Shown here: positions 54,511 to 63,228 of the stretch, piece after piece
Layout: each line of letters starts with the position of its first letter
Position numbering within the stretch: position 1 is the first letter of the stretch
Assembly (NCBI GenBank): GCA_900540905.1
Contig: UQHR01000003.1
Coordinates: forward strand, 1-64,000
Origin: an uncultured Collinsella sp.
GTDB lineage: Bacteria; Actinomycetota; Coriobacteriia; Coriobacteriales; Coriobacteriaceae
DNA: 64,000 nt
Reading direction: 5' to 3'
Translations under genes and position numbers: made by a program
Notes under the pieces: generated by a model
Database searches by the model: none
What the model saw: the letters and a program-made list of their open reading frames with translations, nothing else
What the model was told of the DNA's origin: nothing

Positions 54511-54531
54511 TTGACTCTACAATCGTTGTAG
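54511..54531 (+). promoter_or_regulatory. Candidate MerR-type operator upstream of the MATE gene
   Basis: TTGACT (54511-54516) is followed by the perfect palindrome CTACAA-tcg-TTGTAG (54517-54531). MerR-type activators bind such palindromes in over-long promoter spacers, and a MerR gene lies in the same operon. A good -10 box was not found. Confidence 0.5.
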
Positions 54532-54582
54532 GGTTTTCACTACACTGGTACGTAAACAAACCAAGCCAGAAAGTGCCCGCCC

Positions 54583-55929
54583 ATGGAACACGACCTCACA
54601 CGCGGCAATGTCCTCAAGACCATCGCGGTCTTCGCCCTGCCCTATATGCTCTCGTACTTTTTGCAGATGCTCTACGGCATGGCTGACCTGTACTTTATCG
54701 GACAGTTTAGCGGCGCCGCCGGCATCACCGCCGTGGGCAACGGCGCGCAGACGCTCTATATCATTACCGTGACGCTCGTGGGCCTGGCCATGGGAACGAC
54801 CGTCATCGTCGGCCACGCCGTGGGTTCGCGCCGCTTCGATCGCGCCGAGGCCGCCATCGGCAACACCATCACGCTCTTTATGGGTGTCTCGGTAGTACTG
54901 GCCGCGTTCTTGCTCGCGCTGTGCCCGCAGATCGTGGCACTCATCGGCACGCCGGCCGAAGCCGTCGAGGGCACTGCCGCCTACCTGCGCATCTGCTTTA
55001 TCGGCATTCCGTGCATCGCTGCGTACAACATCCTTTCGGCCATCTTTCGCGGCCTGGGCGATTCGCGCTCACCCATGTACGTGATCGGCGTGGCGTGCAT
55101 CATCAACATCGCGCTCGACTTTCTGTTTATTGGCCATATGGGGCTCGGCCCCGTGGGCGCGGCGCTCGGCACGGTGATCGCACAGACGGCAAGCGTTGCC
55201 CTCGCACTCGTGTGGCTCAAGAGTCGCCGCACGCATATCCACCTCAAACGCAGCGACCTGCGCCCCCAGCCCGAGGTGCTCGGCAGCATCCTTAAAATCG
55301 GCGTACCCGTGGCCGTGCAGGACGGCTGCATTCAGATAGCGTTTATGTTCATCACCGTTATTGCCAACCACCGCGGCCTGGTCGACGCCGCCGCCGTGGG
55401 CCTGGTCGAGAAAATGATAAGCTTTTTGTTCATCGTGCCGAGTTCCATGGGCGCCACCGTCAGCGCGCTCACAGCGCAAAACGCCGGCGCGGGCAAGGGC
55501 GACCGCGCACGTCAGGTGCTCAAAGACGCCATGACCATCTCGGTGGTGTACGGCTGTCTGATCACGGCGCTCATGTGGCTGGTGGCACCGGCGTTTCTCG
55601 GCTTTTTTGCCAAGGACGCCGCAGTGGTCGCAGCCGGCACCGGCTATATGCGCAGCTATATTTTCGATGCGATCTTCGCCGGCATTCACATTTGCTTTAG
55701 CGGCTTTTTCGCCGCGTACGGCAAGAGTTACATCGGCTTTGCGCATAACGTGCTGGCCGTGGCACTCATTCGCGTGCCGGGCGCGTGGCTGCTGTCGAAC
55801 GCCTATTCCGACACGCTGTTTCCCATGGGTATCGCCTCGCCGTGCGGGTCAATTCTATCTGCAGTCATTTGCGTGGTGGCGTTTACGGTGCTCAACCGCC
55901 GCGGCACTTTTGACAAGCTCGTGGCGTAG
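54583..55929 (+). CDS. MATE-family efflux pump
   Basis: A 448-residue membrane antiporter with about 12 helices. It begins like NorM/DinF-type pumps (LKTIAVFALPYMLSYFLQMLYGMADLYFIGQFSG) and shows the second-half symmetry (GATVSALTAQNAGAGKGDRA). It should export cationic drugs or metabolites with Na+ or H+; the substrate is unknown. It starts at ATG 54583 with a weak ribosome site, and the MerR-type regulator follows 57 bases later on the same strand, probably in one operon. Confidence 0.9.
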   Translation: MEHDLTRGNVLKTIAVFALPYMLSYFLQMLYGMADLYFIGQFSGAAGITAVGNGAQTLYIITVTLVGLAMGTTVIVGHAVGSRRFDRAEAAIGNTITLFMGVSVVLAAFLLALCPQIVALIGTPAEAVEGTAAYLRICFIGIPCIAAYNILSAIFRGLGDSRSPMYVIGVACIINIALDFLFIGHMGLGPVGAALGTVIAQTASVALALVWLKSRRTHIHLKRSDLRPQPEVLGSILKIGVPVAVQDGCIQIAFMFITVIANHRGLVDAAAVGLVEKMISFLFIVPSSMGATVSALTAQNAGAGKGDRARQVLKDAMTISVVYGCLITALMWLVAPAFLGFFAKDAAVVAAGTGYMRSYIFDAIFAGIHICFSGFFAAYGKSYIGFAHNVLAVALIRVPGAWLLSNAYSDTLFPMGIASPCGSILSAVICVVAFTVLNRRGTFDKLVA

Positions 55930-55986
55930 CGGGGCGACGCGATCCCTGGCGCCCCTCCCCTGCTTTTTTCCGAAAGGAGCGGTCCT

Positions 55987-56835
55987 GTGACCGACGCACA
56001 CGCTGAACATACCGACGGCCTGCTCCGCATTGGCGAGGTGGCACGCCTGTTTAACCTGAGTGTGGGCACGCTGCGCCATTACGAGCAGATAGGGCTGCTG
56101 GAGCCGGCGCGCATCGATCCGGTGAGTGGGTACCGCTACTACGGATCACGGCAGCTCTCCACCCTCAACACCATCAGTCACCTGCGTGTTCTCGACTTGC
56201 CGTTGGCACAAATCCGTGAGTTTGTGACCACACGTGATGTGGACCTCATGCAGCGGCAACTGGCCCAGCAGCAGGAGCTCATCGAGCGCAAGCGCCGCGA
56301 GCTCGAACGCGTGTCGTGCAAGATCGATAGCCGACTTGCCCTGCTGCACGATGCGTTGAACACCGAGCTTGATGCTATTTGCGCAATCGATGCGCCCGAG
56401 CTTCGTTGCGCCGTATTGCGCGAACGCGTCAACCCTACCGATGCCTATGCGCTGGAGTGGCAGATTCGTCAGCTGCAGAAAGGCCAGCACGAGACGTTTG
56501 TTTTTCTGGGCAACTTGGGCGTGGGCATCGCACCCGAGCGCCTTGCCGCCGGCGACTTTGATGGCTACGACGAGGTCTTTTTGCTGTTGGATGACACGGA
56601 CGACTACCTGGGGGACCTCGAAGTTCGGCCCGCCGCACGCTGCCTGACCGTAAGCTTCCGCGGCACGCATGGGCAAGCGGCTTCACGTTACGAGCAGTTG
56701 CTCGGCTATATGCGTGAGCACGACCTGACACCCACCGGTCCCTCGCGCGAGATCGCCCTCATTGACGACATCATCAGCGACGATCCGGCGACCTACGTGA
56801 CGCAGATCACGGTGCCTGTTACCGCATCCAAATAA
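55987..56835 (+). CDS. MerR-family regulator with effector domain
   Basis: A 282-residue regulator. The N-terminal winged helix is typical (LLRIGEVARLFNLSVGTLRHYEQIGLLEPARID, SGYRYYG). A coiled coil follows (residues ~90-125, QRQLAQQQELIERKRRELERVS). The C-terminal ~150 residues are a GyrI/BmrR-like ligand domain. By analogy with BmrR it should bind drug-like ligands and activate the upstream MATE pump. The start is GTG at 55987 with AAAGGAG upstream. It ends in a terminator shared with ligA. Confidence 0.88.
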   Translation: MTDAHAEHTDGLLRIGEVARLFNLSVGTLRHYEQIGLLEPARIDPVSGYRYYGSRQLSTLNTISHLRVLDLPLAQIREFVTTRDVDLMQRQLAQQQELIERKRRELERVSCKIDSRLALLHDALNTELDAICAIDAPELRCAVLRERVNPTDAYALEWQIRQLQKGQHETFVFLGNLGVGIAPERLAAGDFDGYDEVFLLLDDTDDYLGDLEVRPAARCLTVSFRGTHGQAASRYEQLLGYMREHDLTPTGPSREIALIDDIISDDPATYVTQITVPVTASK

Positions 56836-56836
56836 A

Positions 56837-56871
56837 AACCGCCCGGAAAGCGTTAAGCTCTCCGGGCGGTT
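56837..56871. terminator. Bidirectional terminator between the MerR gene and ligA
   Basis: Stem ACCGCCCGGA (56838-56847) with TCCGGGCGGT (56861-56870). A runs on one side and T-rich sequence on the other let it serve both converging genes. Confidence 0.8.
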
Positions 56872-56893
56872 CTTCTATCTGGCTATCAATGCC

Positions 56894-59122
56894 TTAAGCC
56901 TGGGGCACCTCACCGGTAGCGAGAATCTGCTCGAGCGCATCCTCGTCCAGCACGGGCACGCCCAGCTGCTCGGCCTTGGTGAGTTTGGAGCCCGCCTTGG
57001 GACCGGCGACCAGGTAGCTCGTCTTCTTCGATACACTGCCCGAAACCTTGGCGCCGAGCACCTTGAGCGCGGCGCCCGCCTCGTCGCGCGTGCGGTTGAC
57101 GAGCGTACCGGTCAACACAAACGTCAGGCCCGCGAGTGGCTGCGCGTCGGCGAGCTCGCCTGCTACGCCGGCATCGGCTGCAGCCTGCGCATGGGCGGCG
57201 CCCAGGTCGACCTCGAGCGACAGGCCCGCCTGGCGCAGGCGCTCCAGCACGGCAAGGTTCTCGGGCACGGCCAGGAACTGCTTAACGCTCGCCGCAATCT
57301 TGGGACCGATGCCCTCGCACTCGGCGATGTCTTCTTCGCTCGCCAAGATGAGCTTGTCAATCGACAGGAATCGCTCGGCGATGACCTCGCCCACACTCTT
57401 GCCCACGTGGCGGATGCCCAGGGCAAACAGCACGCGGCCGAGCGGCTGGCTCTTGGACTTGTTGAGCTCGGCGATGATTTTCCCGGCCGTCTTGAGGCCC
57501 ACCGGAATGGGATCGCCCTTCTTGACGCCCTTTTTGCTGTTGGAGCTGGCATAAGTGCGCCCCGTGTCCAGGCCGGCGATGTCGTCGACCGTGAGCTGAT
57601 AGAAGTCCGCGACGTCGTGAATCAGGCCGGCGGCGATCATCTTGTCGACGATCTCGTCGCCCAGGCCGTCGACGTCCATGCAGCCGCGGCTCACCCAATG
57701 GAGCAGGCGCTCCTTGAGCTGCGCGGGGCAGTCGATGGAAACGCAACGGTAGGCGACCTCGCCGTCCTCGTGGACCACGGGGCTGCCGCACACGGGGCAG
57801 ACTTCGGGCATGTGCCAGTCGACCGAATCGGCCGGGCGCTTATCGAGCACCGGGCCCACGACCTCGGGAATTACGTCGCCTGCCTTGTGCACGATGATAG
57901 TGTCGCCCTCGCGCACGTTTTTGCGGCGGATCTCGTCGATGTTGTGCAGCGTGGCGCGCGCGATGGTGGAGCCGGCAACCGTCACCGGGTCGAACTCGGC
58001 GACCGGCGTGAGCACGCCGGTGCGACCCACCTGGATGCGTATCTCGCGCAGGACGGTCTGCTTTTCCTCGGGCGGGAACTTAAAGGCGATGGCCCAGCGC
58101 GGCGCGCGGGCGGTAAAGCCCAAGTCGAGCTGCTGCTGGAAGCTGTCGACCTTTACGACCACACCGTCGATGTCGTAATCCAGGTCACCGCGGTGCTCGA
58201 GCGCCTGGGCACAGAACTCGTGGACCTCGGCCGGCGTGGCGCAGCGTGCCACGTTGGGGTTGACGCTAAAGCCGGCGCTACGCAGCCAGTCCAGAAACTC
58301 GCGCTGGCTGTGGACGTGCAGCGGATCAGTATCGGCGATGGCGTAGATAAAGGTGGCCAGATCGCGGCGCGCCGTGATCTTGGGGTCCTTTTGGCGCAGG
58401 CTGCCGGCGGCGGCGTTGCGCGGGTTGGCGAAGGGGTCGCGGCCCTCGGCATCGGCCTCTTCATTCAGACGAACAAAGCTGCCCTTAGGCATATAGACCT
58501 CGCCGCGCACTTCGATAGTACGCTCGCGGTCGGCGCCCATATGAGCGAGCGCCGGCTCGGACAGGTGCATGGGCACATCCTTGATGGTACGCACGTTGAG
58601 CGACACGTCCTCGCCCGTGGTGCCGTCGCCGCGCGTGGCGGCGCGTACGAAGGTGCCGTTTTGGTAGGTAAGGGCCACGCCCAGGCCGTCGATCTTGAGC
58701 TCGCAGGTATAGGTGACGCTACCGGCACCGAGCGCATCCTCGGTACGCTGGAGCCACGCGTCGAGTTCGTCCAGGTCCATGGCATCGTCCATGGAATACA
58801 TGCGTGCCATATGCGTTACCGGCGTAAACTGCTCGCTCACGTATCCGCCCACACGCTGGGTATAGCTGTCGGGCGTTACCAAATCGGGGTAGGTCGCCTC
58901 AATTTCCTGCAGCTCAACGAGCATTTTGTCAAAGGCGGCGTCCGTGATCTCGGGCGCGTCGAGCATGTAGTAGCGGTACGCGTGGTAATCGAGCTCGTGG
59001 CGCAGCTCGGCTGCACGCGCTGCCGCCTGGGCACGGGCGTCGGTCGGTGCGGCGGCATCCGCGCTCGCGGGCGTTTCGGTATCGATGTCCACACCGTCAC
59101 CAAACAGGCTCGATTGCTCCAT
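56894..59122 (-). CDS. ligA: NAD-dependent DNA ligase
   Basis: Seals nicks in replication and repair. In 742 residues: Ia domain with the NAD site, adenylation domain with the active lysine in CELKIDGLGVAL, OB fold, zinc finger with cysteines CPVCGSPV and CVSIDCPAQ, helix-hairpin-helix region, and a C-terminal BRCT domain (LAGLTFVLTGTLVNRTRDEA...). The start at 59122 follows AAGGAG at eight bases; the in-frame ATG at 59167 has no such site. The N-terminal 30 residues before the ligase core are Asp/Ala-rich and not conserved. Confidence 0.97.
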   Translation of the reverse strand: MEQSSLFGDGVDIDTETPASADAAAPTDARAQAAARAAELRHELDYHAYRYYMLDAPEITDAAFDKMLVELQEIEATYPDLVTPDSYTQRVGGYVSEQFTPVTHMARMYSMDDAMDLDELDAWLQRTEDALGAGSVTYTCELKIDGLGVALTYQNGTFVRAATRGDGTTGEDVSLNVRTIKDVPMHLSEPALAHMGADRERTIEVRGEVYMPKGSFVRLNEEADAEGRDPFANPRNAAAGSLRQKDPKITARRDLATFIYAIADTDPLHVHSQREFLDWLRSAGFSVNPNVARCATPAEVHEFCAQALEHRGDLDYDIDGVVVKVDSFQQQLDLGFTARAPRWAIAFKFPPEEKQTVLREIRIQVGRTGVLTPVAEFDPVTVAGSTIARATLHNIDEIRRKNVREGDTIIVHKAGDVIPEVVGPVLDKRPADSVDWHMPEVCPVCGSPVVHEDGEVAYRCVSIDCPAQLKERLLHWVSRGCMDVDGLGDEIVDKMIAAGLIHDVADFYQLTVDDIAGLDTGRTYASSNSKKGVKKGDPIPVGLKTAGKIIAELNKSKSQPLGRVLFALGIRHVGKSVGEVIAERFLSIDKLILASEEDIAECEGIGPKIAASVKQFLAVPENLAVLERLRQAGLSLEVDLGAAHAQAAADAGVAGELADAQPLAGLTFVLTGTLVNRTRDEAGAALKVLGAKVSGSVSKKTSYLVAGPKAGSKLTKAEQLGVPVLDEDALEQILATGEVPQA

Positions 59123-59269
59123 AGCGGCACTCCTTCGCTCGATTTCAAACGGATACAAGAGTACCACCGGTCACCATGGCGCCGAATAACCCTTTCGAAC
59201 CGCACCGAATCGGCAGCCGCTAGACCGGGGCGGATCGCGCGATCAAACCATGCCCTTGCCGTTTCTAAA

Positions 59270-59300
59270 TGATCCGTTTTCCTCCGTCCCCAACGGATCA
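59270..59300. repeat. Repeat family D, intergenic hairpin copy
   Basis: TGATCCGTT (59270-59278) pairs with AACGGATCA (59292-59300) around the loop TTCCTCCGTCCCC. A near copy in inverted orientation forms the 3' end of the ABC exporter gene at 52536. Confidence 0.8.
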
Positions 59301-59304
59301 ATAA

Positions 59305-59343
59305 GAAAAGAGGGGCTGTCCTGCGTTGGCGGGACAGCCCCTC
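59305..59343 (-). terminator. Rho-independent terminator of the HtrA gene
   Basis: A 12-bp stem (GAGGGGCTGTCC with complement, 59310-59321 and 59332-59343) followed on the minus strand by TTTTCTT, about 28 bases after the stop. Confidence 0.85.
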
Positions 59344-59370
59344 TGGCTTCGATATGTGCGATACGGTTCG

Positions 59371-60837
59371 TTAGAAACCCTGGCCGTAGCCTTGACCCTG
59401 GCCCTGGCCCTGCTGGCCCAGCAGCTCCTCCAGGTACTGGCGCAGCTGTTCATCGGTAATACCACCGTTGCCGGTGTCGGTCGCGCTGTCGTTCTGCTGC
59501 TGGTTCTGCAGCTCCTCGTCGGAACCCAGCTCGACCGTGACCTTCTTCTCTTCCTTGCCGCGCATGAGCGTGATCTCGACCTTCTCGCCCACCTCGTGGC
59601 TGCGTAGTGCGATGATCAGGCCATCGGCGCTCGAAATCTCATCGTCGCCCAACTTGGTGATGACGTCGCCCTCCTGAATGCCGGCCTTGGCGGCAGGACC
59701 ATCCTCAACGACGCTCGCCACATACGCGCCGCTATCGGTGCTCAACTTGTTGGTGCGGGCGTTAAGCGCATTGACGCTCGAAAGCGTAGCGCCCATGTAC
59801 GGATGCACCGGCGTCTTGCCGTCGATGATCTGGTCGGCAATGTTCTTGGCGTAGTTAACGGGAATAGCAAAGCCCACGCCCGAGCTGGAGCCCGAGTAGC
59901 TCTCGATGAGCGAGTTGATACCCACGAGCTCGCCGTTGTCGTTAACGAGCGCGCCGCCGGAGTTGCCCGGGTTGATGGCGGCATCGGTCTGGATCATGTT
60001 GGCATAGATGGTGTTACCGTTGGTAGAGCTCATGGCCGTGGAGCGATACAGCGCCGACACGATACCCGTGGAGACAGACTGCTCGTTGCCGAACGGCGAG
60101 CCAATCGCCATGACCCACTCGCCCACGTTGAGCTTGGAGGAATCACCGATCTCAATCGGCGTGAGCTTGGAGGCATCGGCATCCTTGAGCTTGATGACGG
60201 CCAGGTCGCTCGAGGCGTCGTTGCCAACGAACTCGGCCTCATATGTAGTGCCGTCGTCCATGGTAACCACGTACTGGTCATAGCCATCGACCACGTGGTT
60301 GTTGGTGAGGACGTGGCCCTCGGTATCGAGCACCACGCCCGAACCGACGCTGCCCGAGTTGTCCGACTCGTCGGCAGACTGCGAAAGCGAGCCATTCTGG
60401 CTACCGCTCGAAGTGGCGGTGATGGAAACCACGGAGGGCAATGCCTTGGCAGAAACGGCCTCGGCCAGCGTGGTGTCCTCGGAATCAATCGTAATCTTTT
60501 GCGTCGATGAACCCGAAGCACCCGCCGTCACGGCATTCTTGCCGCCACCGATATCGAGCGTGCCGCTCATAATGAGCGCAATGACCAGCAGGGCGCCGCA
60601 GGCACAGCCGGCGAGTGCCGTAATAAAGATCGGCAACTTTTTGGTCTTGGTCTTGACCACCGTGTGCTTGTTTACAACCTGCTGGCTGCCCAGCGGCTTT
60701 CCGGTCTGCGTGTCGTAGGCCTGCACGTAGGGAATGTTGCTGTCGGCAGGCGTCGACTCCACCTGCACGCGCGGCTGCTGCTGGGTCTCGCCGACGTTGC
60801 CCGCATCCTGGGGACGCTGGGAATCGTACTCGCTCAT
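59371..60837 (-). CDS. HtrA/DegP-type membrane-anchored serine protease
   Basis: An envelope quality-control protease of 488 residues. A cytoplasmic lead is followed by a membrane helix (residues ~70-95, LPIFITALAGCACGALLVIALIM). The trypsin-like domain carries His (TNNHVVDGY), Asp (SDLAVIKLKD) and Ser (GNSGGALVN). One PDZ domain follows (GAYVASVVEDGPAAKAGIQEGD). It ends in a glutamine/glycine-rich tail (LGQQGQGQGQGYGQGF). GAAAGGA precedes the ATG at 60837. A hairpin lies just upstream of its ribosome site. Confidence 0.92.
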   Translation of the reverse strand: MSEYDSQRPQDAGNVGETQQQPRVQVESTPADSNIPYVQAYDTQTGKPLGSQQVVNKHTVVKTKTKKLPIFITALAGCACGALLVIALIMSGTLDIGGGKNAVTAGASGSSTQKITIDSEDTTLAEAVSAKALPSVVSITATSSGSQNGSLSQSADESDNSGSVGSGVVLDTEGHVLTNNHVVDGYDQYVVTMDDGTTYEAEFVGNDASSDLAVIKLKDADASKLTPIEIGDSSKLNVGEWVMAIGSPFGNEQSVSTGIVSALYRSTAMSSTNGNTIYANMIQTDAAINPGNSGGALVNDNGELVGINSLIESYSGSSSGVGFAIPVNYAKNIADQIIDGKTPVHPYMGATLSSVNALNARTNKLSTDSGAYVASVVEDGPAAKAGIQEGDVITKLGDDEISSADGLIIALRSHEVGEKVEITLMRGKEEKKVTVELGSDEELQNQQQNDSATDTGNGGITDEQLRQYLEELLGQQGQGQGQGYGQGF

Positions 60838-60862
60838 AGCTGCGATCCTTTCGTCAAATAAC

Positions 60863-60890
60863 CAAAGGCCCGCCAAACATGTGGCGGGCC
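60863..60890 (-). terminator. Hairpin between the response regulator and the HtrA gene
   Basis: GGCCCGCC (60867-60874) with GGCGGGCC (60883-60890), followed by three T on the minus strand. It ends the glnA-like/regulator unit, or lies in the HtrA leader. Confidence 0.6.
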
Positions 60891-61006
60891 ATCATTGTTC
60901 ACGTTGAGTTGTACCCCAATATGCGGGCGCAAGTGTATGAGAACGCAATCTTTTAGGAAGGCTTAAGTTCTGTTGCGGATTCGAGAGGAACCCACACCTG
61001 CGTCAA

Positions 61007-61041
61007 AACCACCACAAAGGTGCCTGTCCCCTTTGTGGTGG
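61007..61041 (-). repeat. Palindromic repeat family B, copy 5
   Basis: CCACCACAAAGG (61009-61020) with CCTTTGTGGTGG (61030-61041), followed by four T on the minus strand. It starts four bases after the regulator's stop codon and probably serves as its terminator. Confidence 0.85.
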
Positions 61042-61045
61042 AAAT

Positions 61046-61708
61046 CTAGTCCTTAAACAGATAGCCCACGCCGCGGACGGTGGTGATGTGTGCCGCGATC
61101 TGCGGGCCCACCTTGGAGCGGATGCGTCGAATGTGCACGTCGACGGTGCGCGTGCCGCCGCAGTACTCAAAGCCCCACACGCGGTGCAGCAGTACTTCGC
61201 GGCTGTAGGCGCGGTTGGGGTGCGTCGCCAAAAAGCTCAGCAGCGAGTACTCCATCAGCGTCAGGTCGATGGGCTCGTTATCGAGTGTCACCTGGTAGGT
61301 AGCCAGATTAATCTCGAGGTTATCGATGTTGAGCACATCGTCGGCGGTGACGGTCTCCTCCTCGCCCATCAGGCGCTGCGCGCGAGCCTTGAGCTCGTTG
61401 GGCGTCGCCGTAGGGCACACAAAGTCGGCATGCGCGTGATTCGGCAGGCGCAGGGTACCGAGCGCTTCATCGTCGACGATCACCAACATGGGGACACCGC
61501 CGCGATCGTCAAGCCACTTGGCAATCTGATCGATGCGGTCGCTGCGGATGCCGTCGGAATCGAGGATCAGCAGGTCAAAGTCGTGCGCCGCAGTCGGCGA
61601 ATCGGGAGTGGCCAGACTCACCTCGACACCCAGGGTGGTCGTCAAGCTGCGGACAAACTCGTGGAAGCGCGTCGTGCGCGCCATGAACAGGGCACTCTTT
61701 TCGGACAT
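61046..61708 (-). CDS. Atypical OmpR-family regulator (GlnR-like candidate)
   Basis: A 220-residue protein with a degenerate receiver domain and an intact OmpR-type winged helix (residues ~125-220: LNIDNLEINLATYQVTLDNEPIDLTLMEYSLLSFLATHPNRAYSREVLLHRVWG, RTVDVHIRRIRSKVG). Residue Asp50 is at the phosphorylation position, but the N-terminal acidic pair, the Thr/Ser and the Lys of a working receiver are missing. Such orphan regulators include actinobacterial GlnR, and the gene lies 50 bases behind a glnA-like gene; the link to nitrogen control is inference. GGAGGC precedes the ATG at 61708. Confidence 0.75.
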   Translation of the reverse strand: MSEKSALFMARTTRFHEFVRSLTTTLGVEVSLATPDSPTAAHDFDLLILDSDGIRSDRIDQIAKWLDDRGGVPMLVIVDDEALGTLRLPNHAHADFVCPTATPNELKARAQRLMGEEETVTADDVLNIDNLEINLATYQVTLDNEPIDLTLMEYSLLSFLATHPNRAYSREVLLHRVWGFEYCGGTRTVDVHIRRIRSKVGPQIAAHITTVRGVGYLFKD

Positions 61709-61758
61709 ATCGGCCTCCAAAGAAATGAGCTCAATCGTACTGGAACAAACCAGCGCGA

Positions 61759-63096
61759 TTAGGAGTTCGCCAGGTAGTGCTTGATCTCCCACTCGGTGAT
61801 CGTAGACTCAAACTTATGCCACTCGTCGCGCTTCTTTTTGAGGAAGAAGCTGTGGATGTGCTCGCCGAGGGCATCCTTCATAAACTGCGAGTCCTCAAAC
61901 ACGTCGAGCGCCTCTTTGAGCGAGCGAGGCAGCGGCGCGTAGCCGGCCTCGACCATCTGACGGTCGGTAAGCTTGAGCGTCTCGGCCGTGGCCTCGGGCG
62001 GGAGTTCCAGCTTGCGCTCGATGCCGTCCAGACCAGCCGCCAGCGTGACGGCGTTGACCAGATACGGGTTGGCCATGGGGTCGGGACTGCGCAGCTCGAT
62101 GCGCGTGGACAGCGGCTTGCCGGGCTTGTAGACCGGGATGCGGACCATACTCGCGCGGTTGCGCAGGCCCCACGTGGCGTACTGCGGCACGGAGTCGCCA
62201 CCCGTGGTGATGCGCTTGTACGAGTTGACCGTGGGGTTGGTGATGGCGCTAATCTCGCGCGCGTGCGCTAAGATGCCGGCCATGTAGTGCTTGGCGACGT
62301 CGGAGAGATGGTACTTCTCGTCGTCCTCGCCCCAAAAGACATTGTTGCCGTCGTGGTCGAACAGCGACTGATGCAAAAACATGGCGCTGCCGTCCTCGCC
62401 CGCCAGCGGCTTGGGCATGAAGGAGGCGTGGCAACCGCTCTCGTAGGCCTGCTGCTTAATGATGAGTTTGGCCGTGGTGATGGCGTCGGACATGCTCAGA
62501 GCCTCGGCGTGGCGCAGGCTCATGCCGTGCTGCGAGCGGCCGGCGGCGTGGAAGGTGTACTCCACGGGCACGGACATCTTCTCGAGCGTAAGGACCGTGT
62601 TGCGGCGCAGGTCGCGAGCGGCATCGCTCACCGAAAGATCGAAGTAGCCCACGTTGTCGAGCGGCTCGGGGGTGCGCTCGTCGGGGAAGTAGTAGTACTC
62701 CAGCTCGGCGCCCACGTTGAGCAGATAGCCAGCCTTCTCGGCCTTGTGGAACATGCGGCGCAGGGCATCGCGCGGGTCGCCGGCAAACGGCTTGCGGTCG
62801 GGGGTGCACACATCGCAGAACACGCGGGCAACGCCGTTATGGCTCGGGCGCCACGGCAAAATCTGGAAAGTCGAAGCATCGGGAAACGCCAGCATGTCGG
62901 CTTCCTCGGGCGTGGCAAAGCCCTCGATGGCGGAGCCGTCAAAGCCAATACCCTCCTCAAAAGCGACCTCGAGGTCCTCGGGGCTAATGGCAAAGTTCTT
63001 GAGGCGGCCGAGAATGTCGACAAACCACAGACGCACAAAGCGGATGTCACGCTGCTCTACGGAGCGGAGTACGTAATCGATGTTCTGCTGGTTCAT
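61759..63096 (-). CDS. Glutamine synthetase I-like protein with altered active site
   Basis: A 445-residue GSI-family protein that aligns along its whole length with GlnA. Ligands Glu131, Glu133 and Glu334 are kept. However, the canonical HEV is HAA (Ala184), QHEI is QHGM (Gly191), GSGMH is GSAMF (Phe240), and the flap GYEAP is GGDSV (Asp301). Three metal-ligand positions and the flap Glu are thus changed. It may be a pseudoenzyme, a regulator, or an enzyme for another substrate. GGGGAG precedes the ATG at 63096. It is cotranscribed with the OmpR-like gene. Confidence 0.85.
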   Translation of the reverse strand: MNQQNIDYVLRSVEQRDIRFVRLWFVDILGRLKNFAISPEDLEVAFEEGIGFDGSAIEGFATPEEADMLAFPDASTFQILPWRPSHNGVARVFCDVCTPDRKPFAGDPRDALRRMFHKAEKAGYLLNVGAELEYYYFPDERTPEPLDNVGYFDLSVSDAARDLRRNTVLTLEKMSVPVEYTFHAAGRSQHGMSLRHAEALSMSDAITTAKLIIKQQAYESGCHASFMPKPLAGEDGSAMFLHQSLFDHDGNNVFWGEDDEKYHLSDVAKHYMAGILAHAREISAITNPTVNSYKRITTGGDSVPQYATWGLRNRASMVRIPVYKPGKPLSTRIELRSPDPMANPYLVNAVTLAAGLDGIERKLELPPEATAETLKLTDRQMVEAGYAPLPRSLKEALDVFEDSQFMKDALGEHIHSFFLKKKRDEWHKFESTITEWEIKHYLANS

Positions 63097-63228
63097 GTCG
63101 CTCCCCTTTCTTTCGGGCGGGTTTCGACTGGTCTATATCGCAGATACTATCGCAGAAAAATGTTTCCGCAGGGTTAAAGCGTATCAAGCGCTCAAAAAAC
63201 GTGCGCGCAGGCGGTTGCGAACGAGCGG

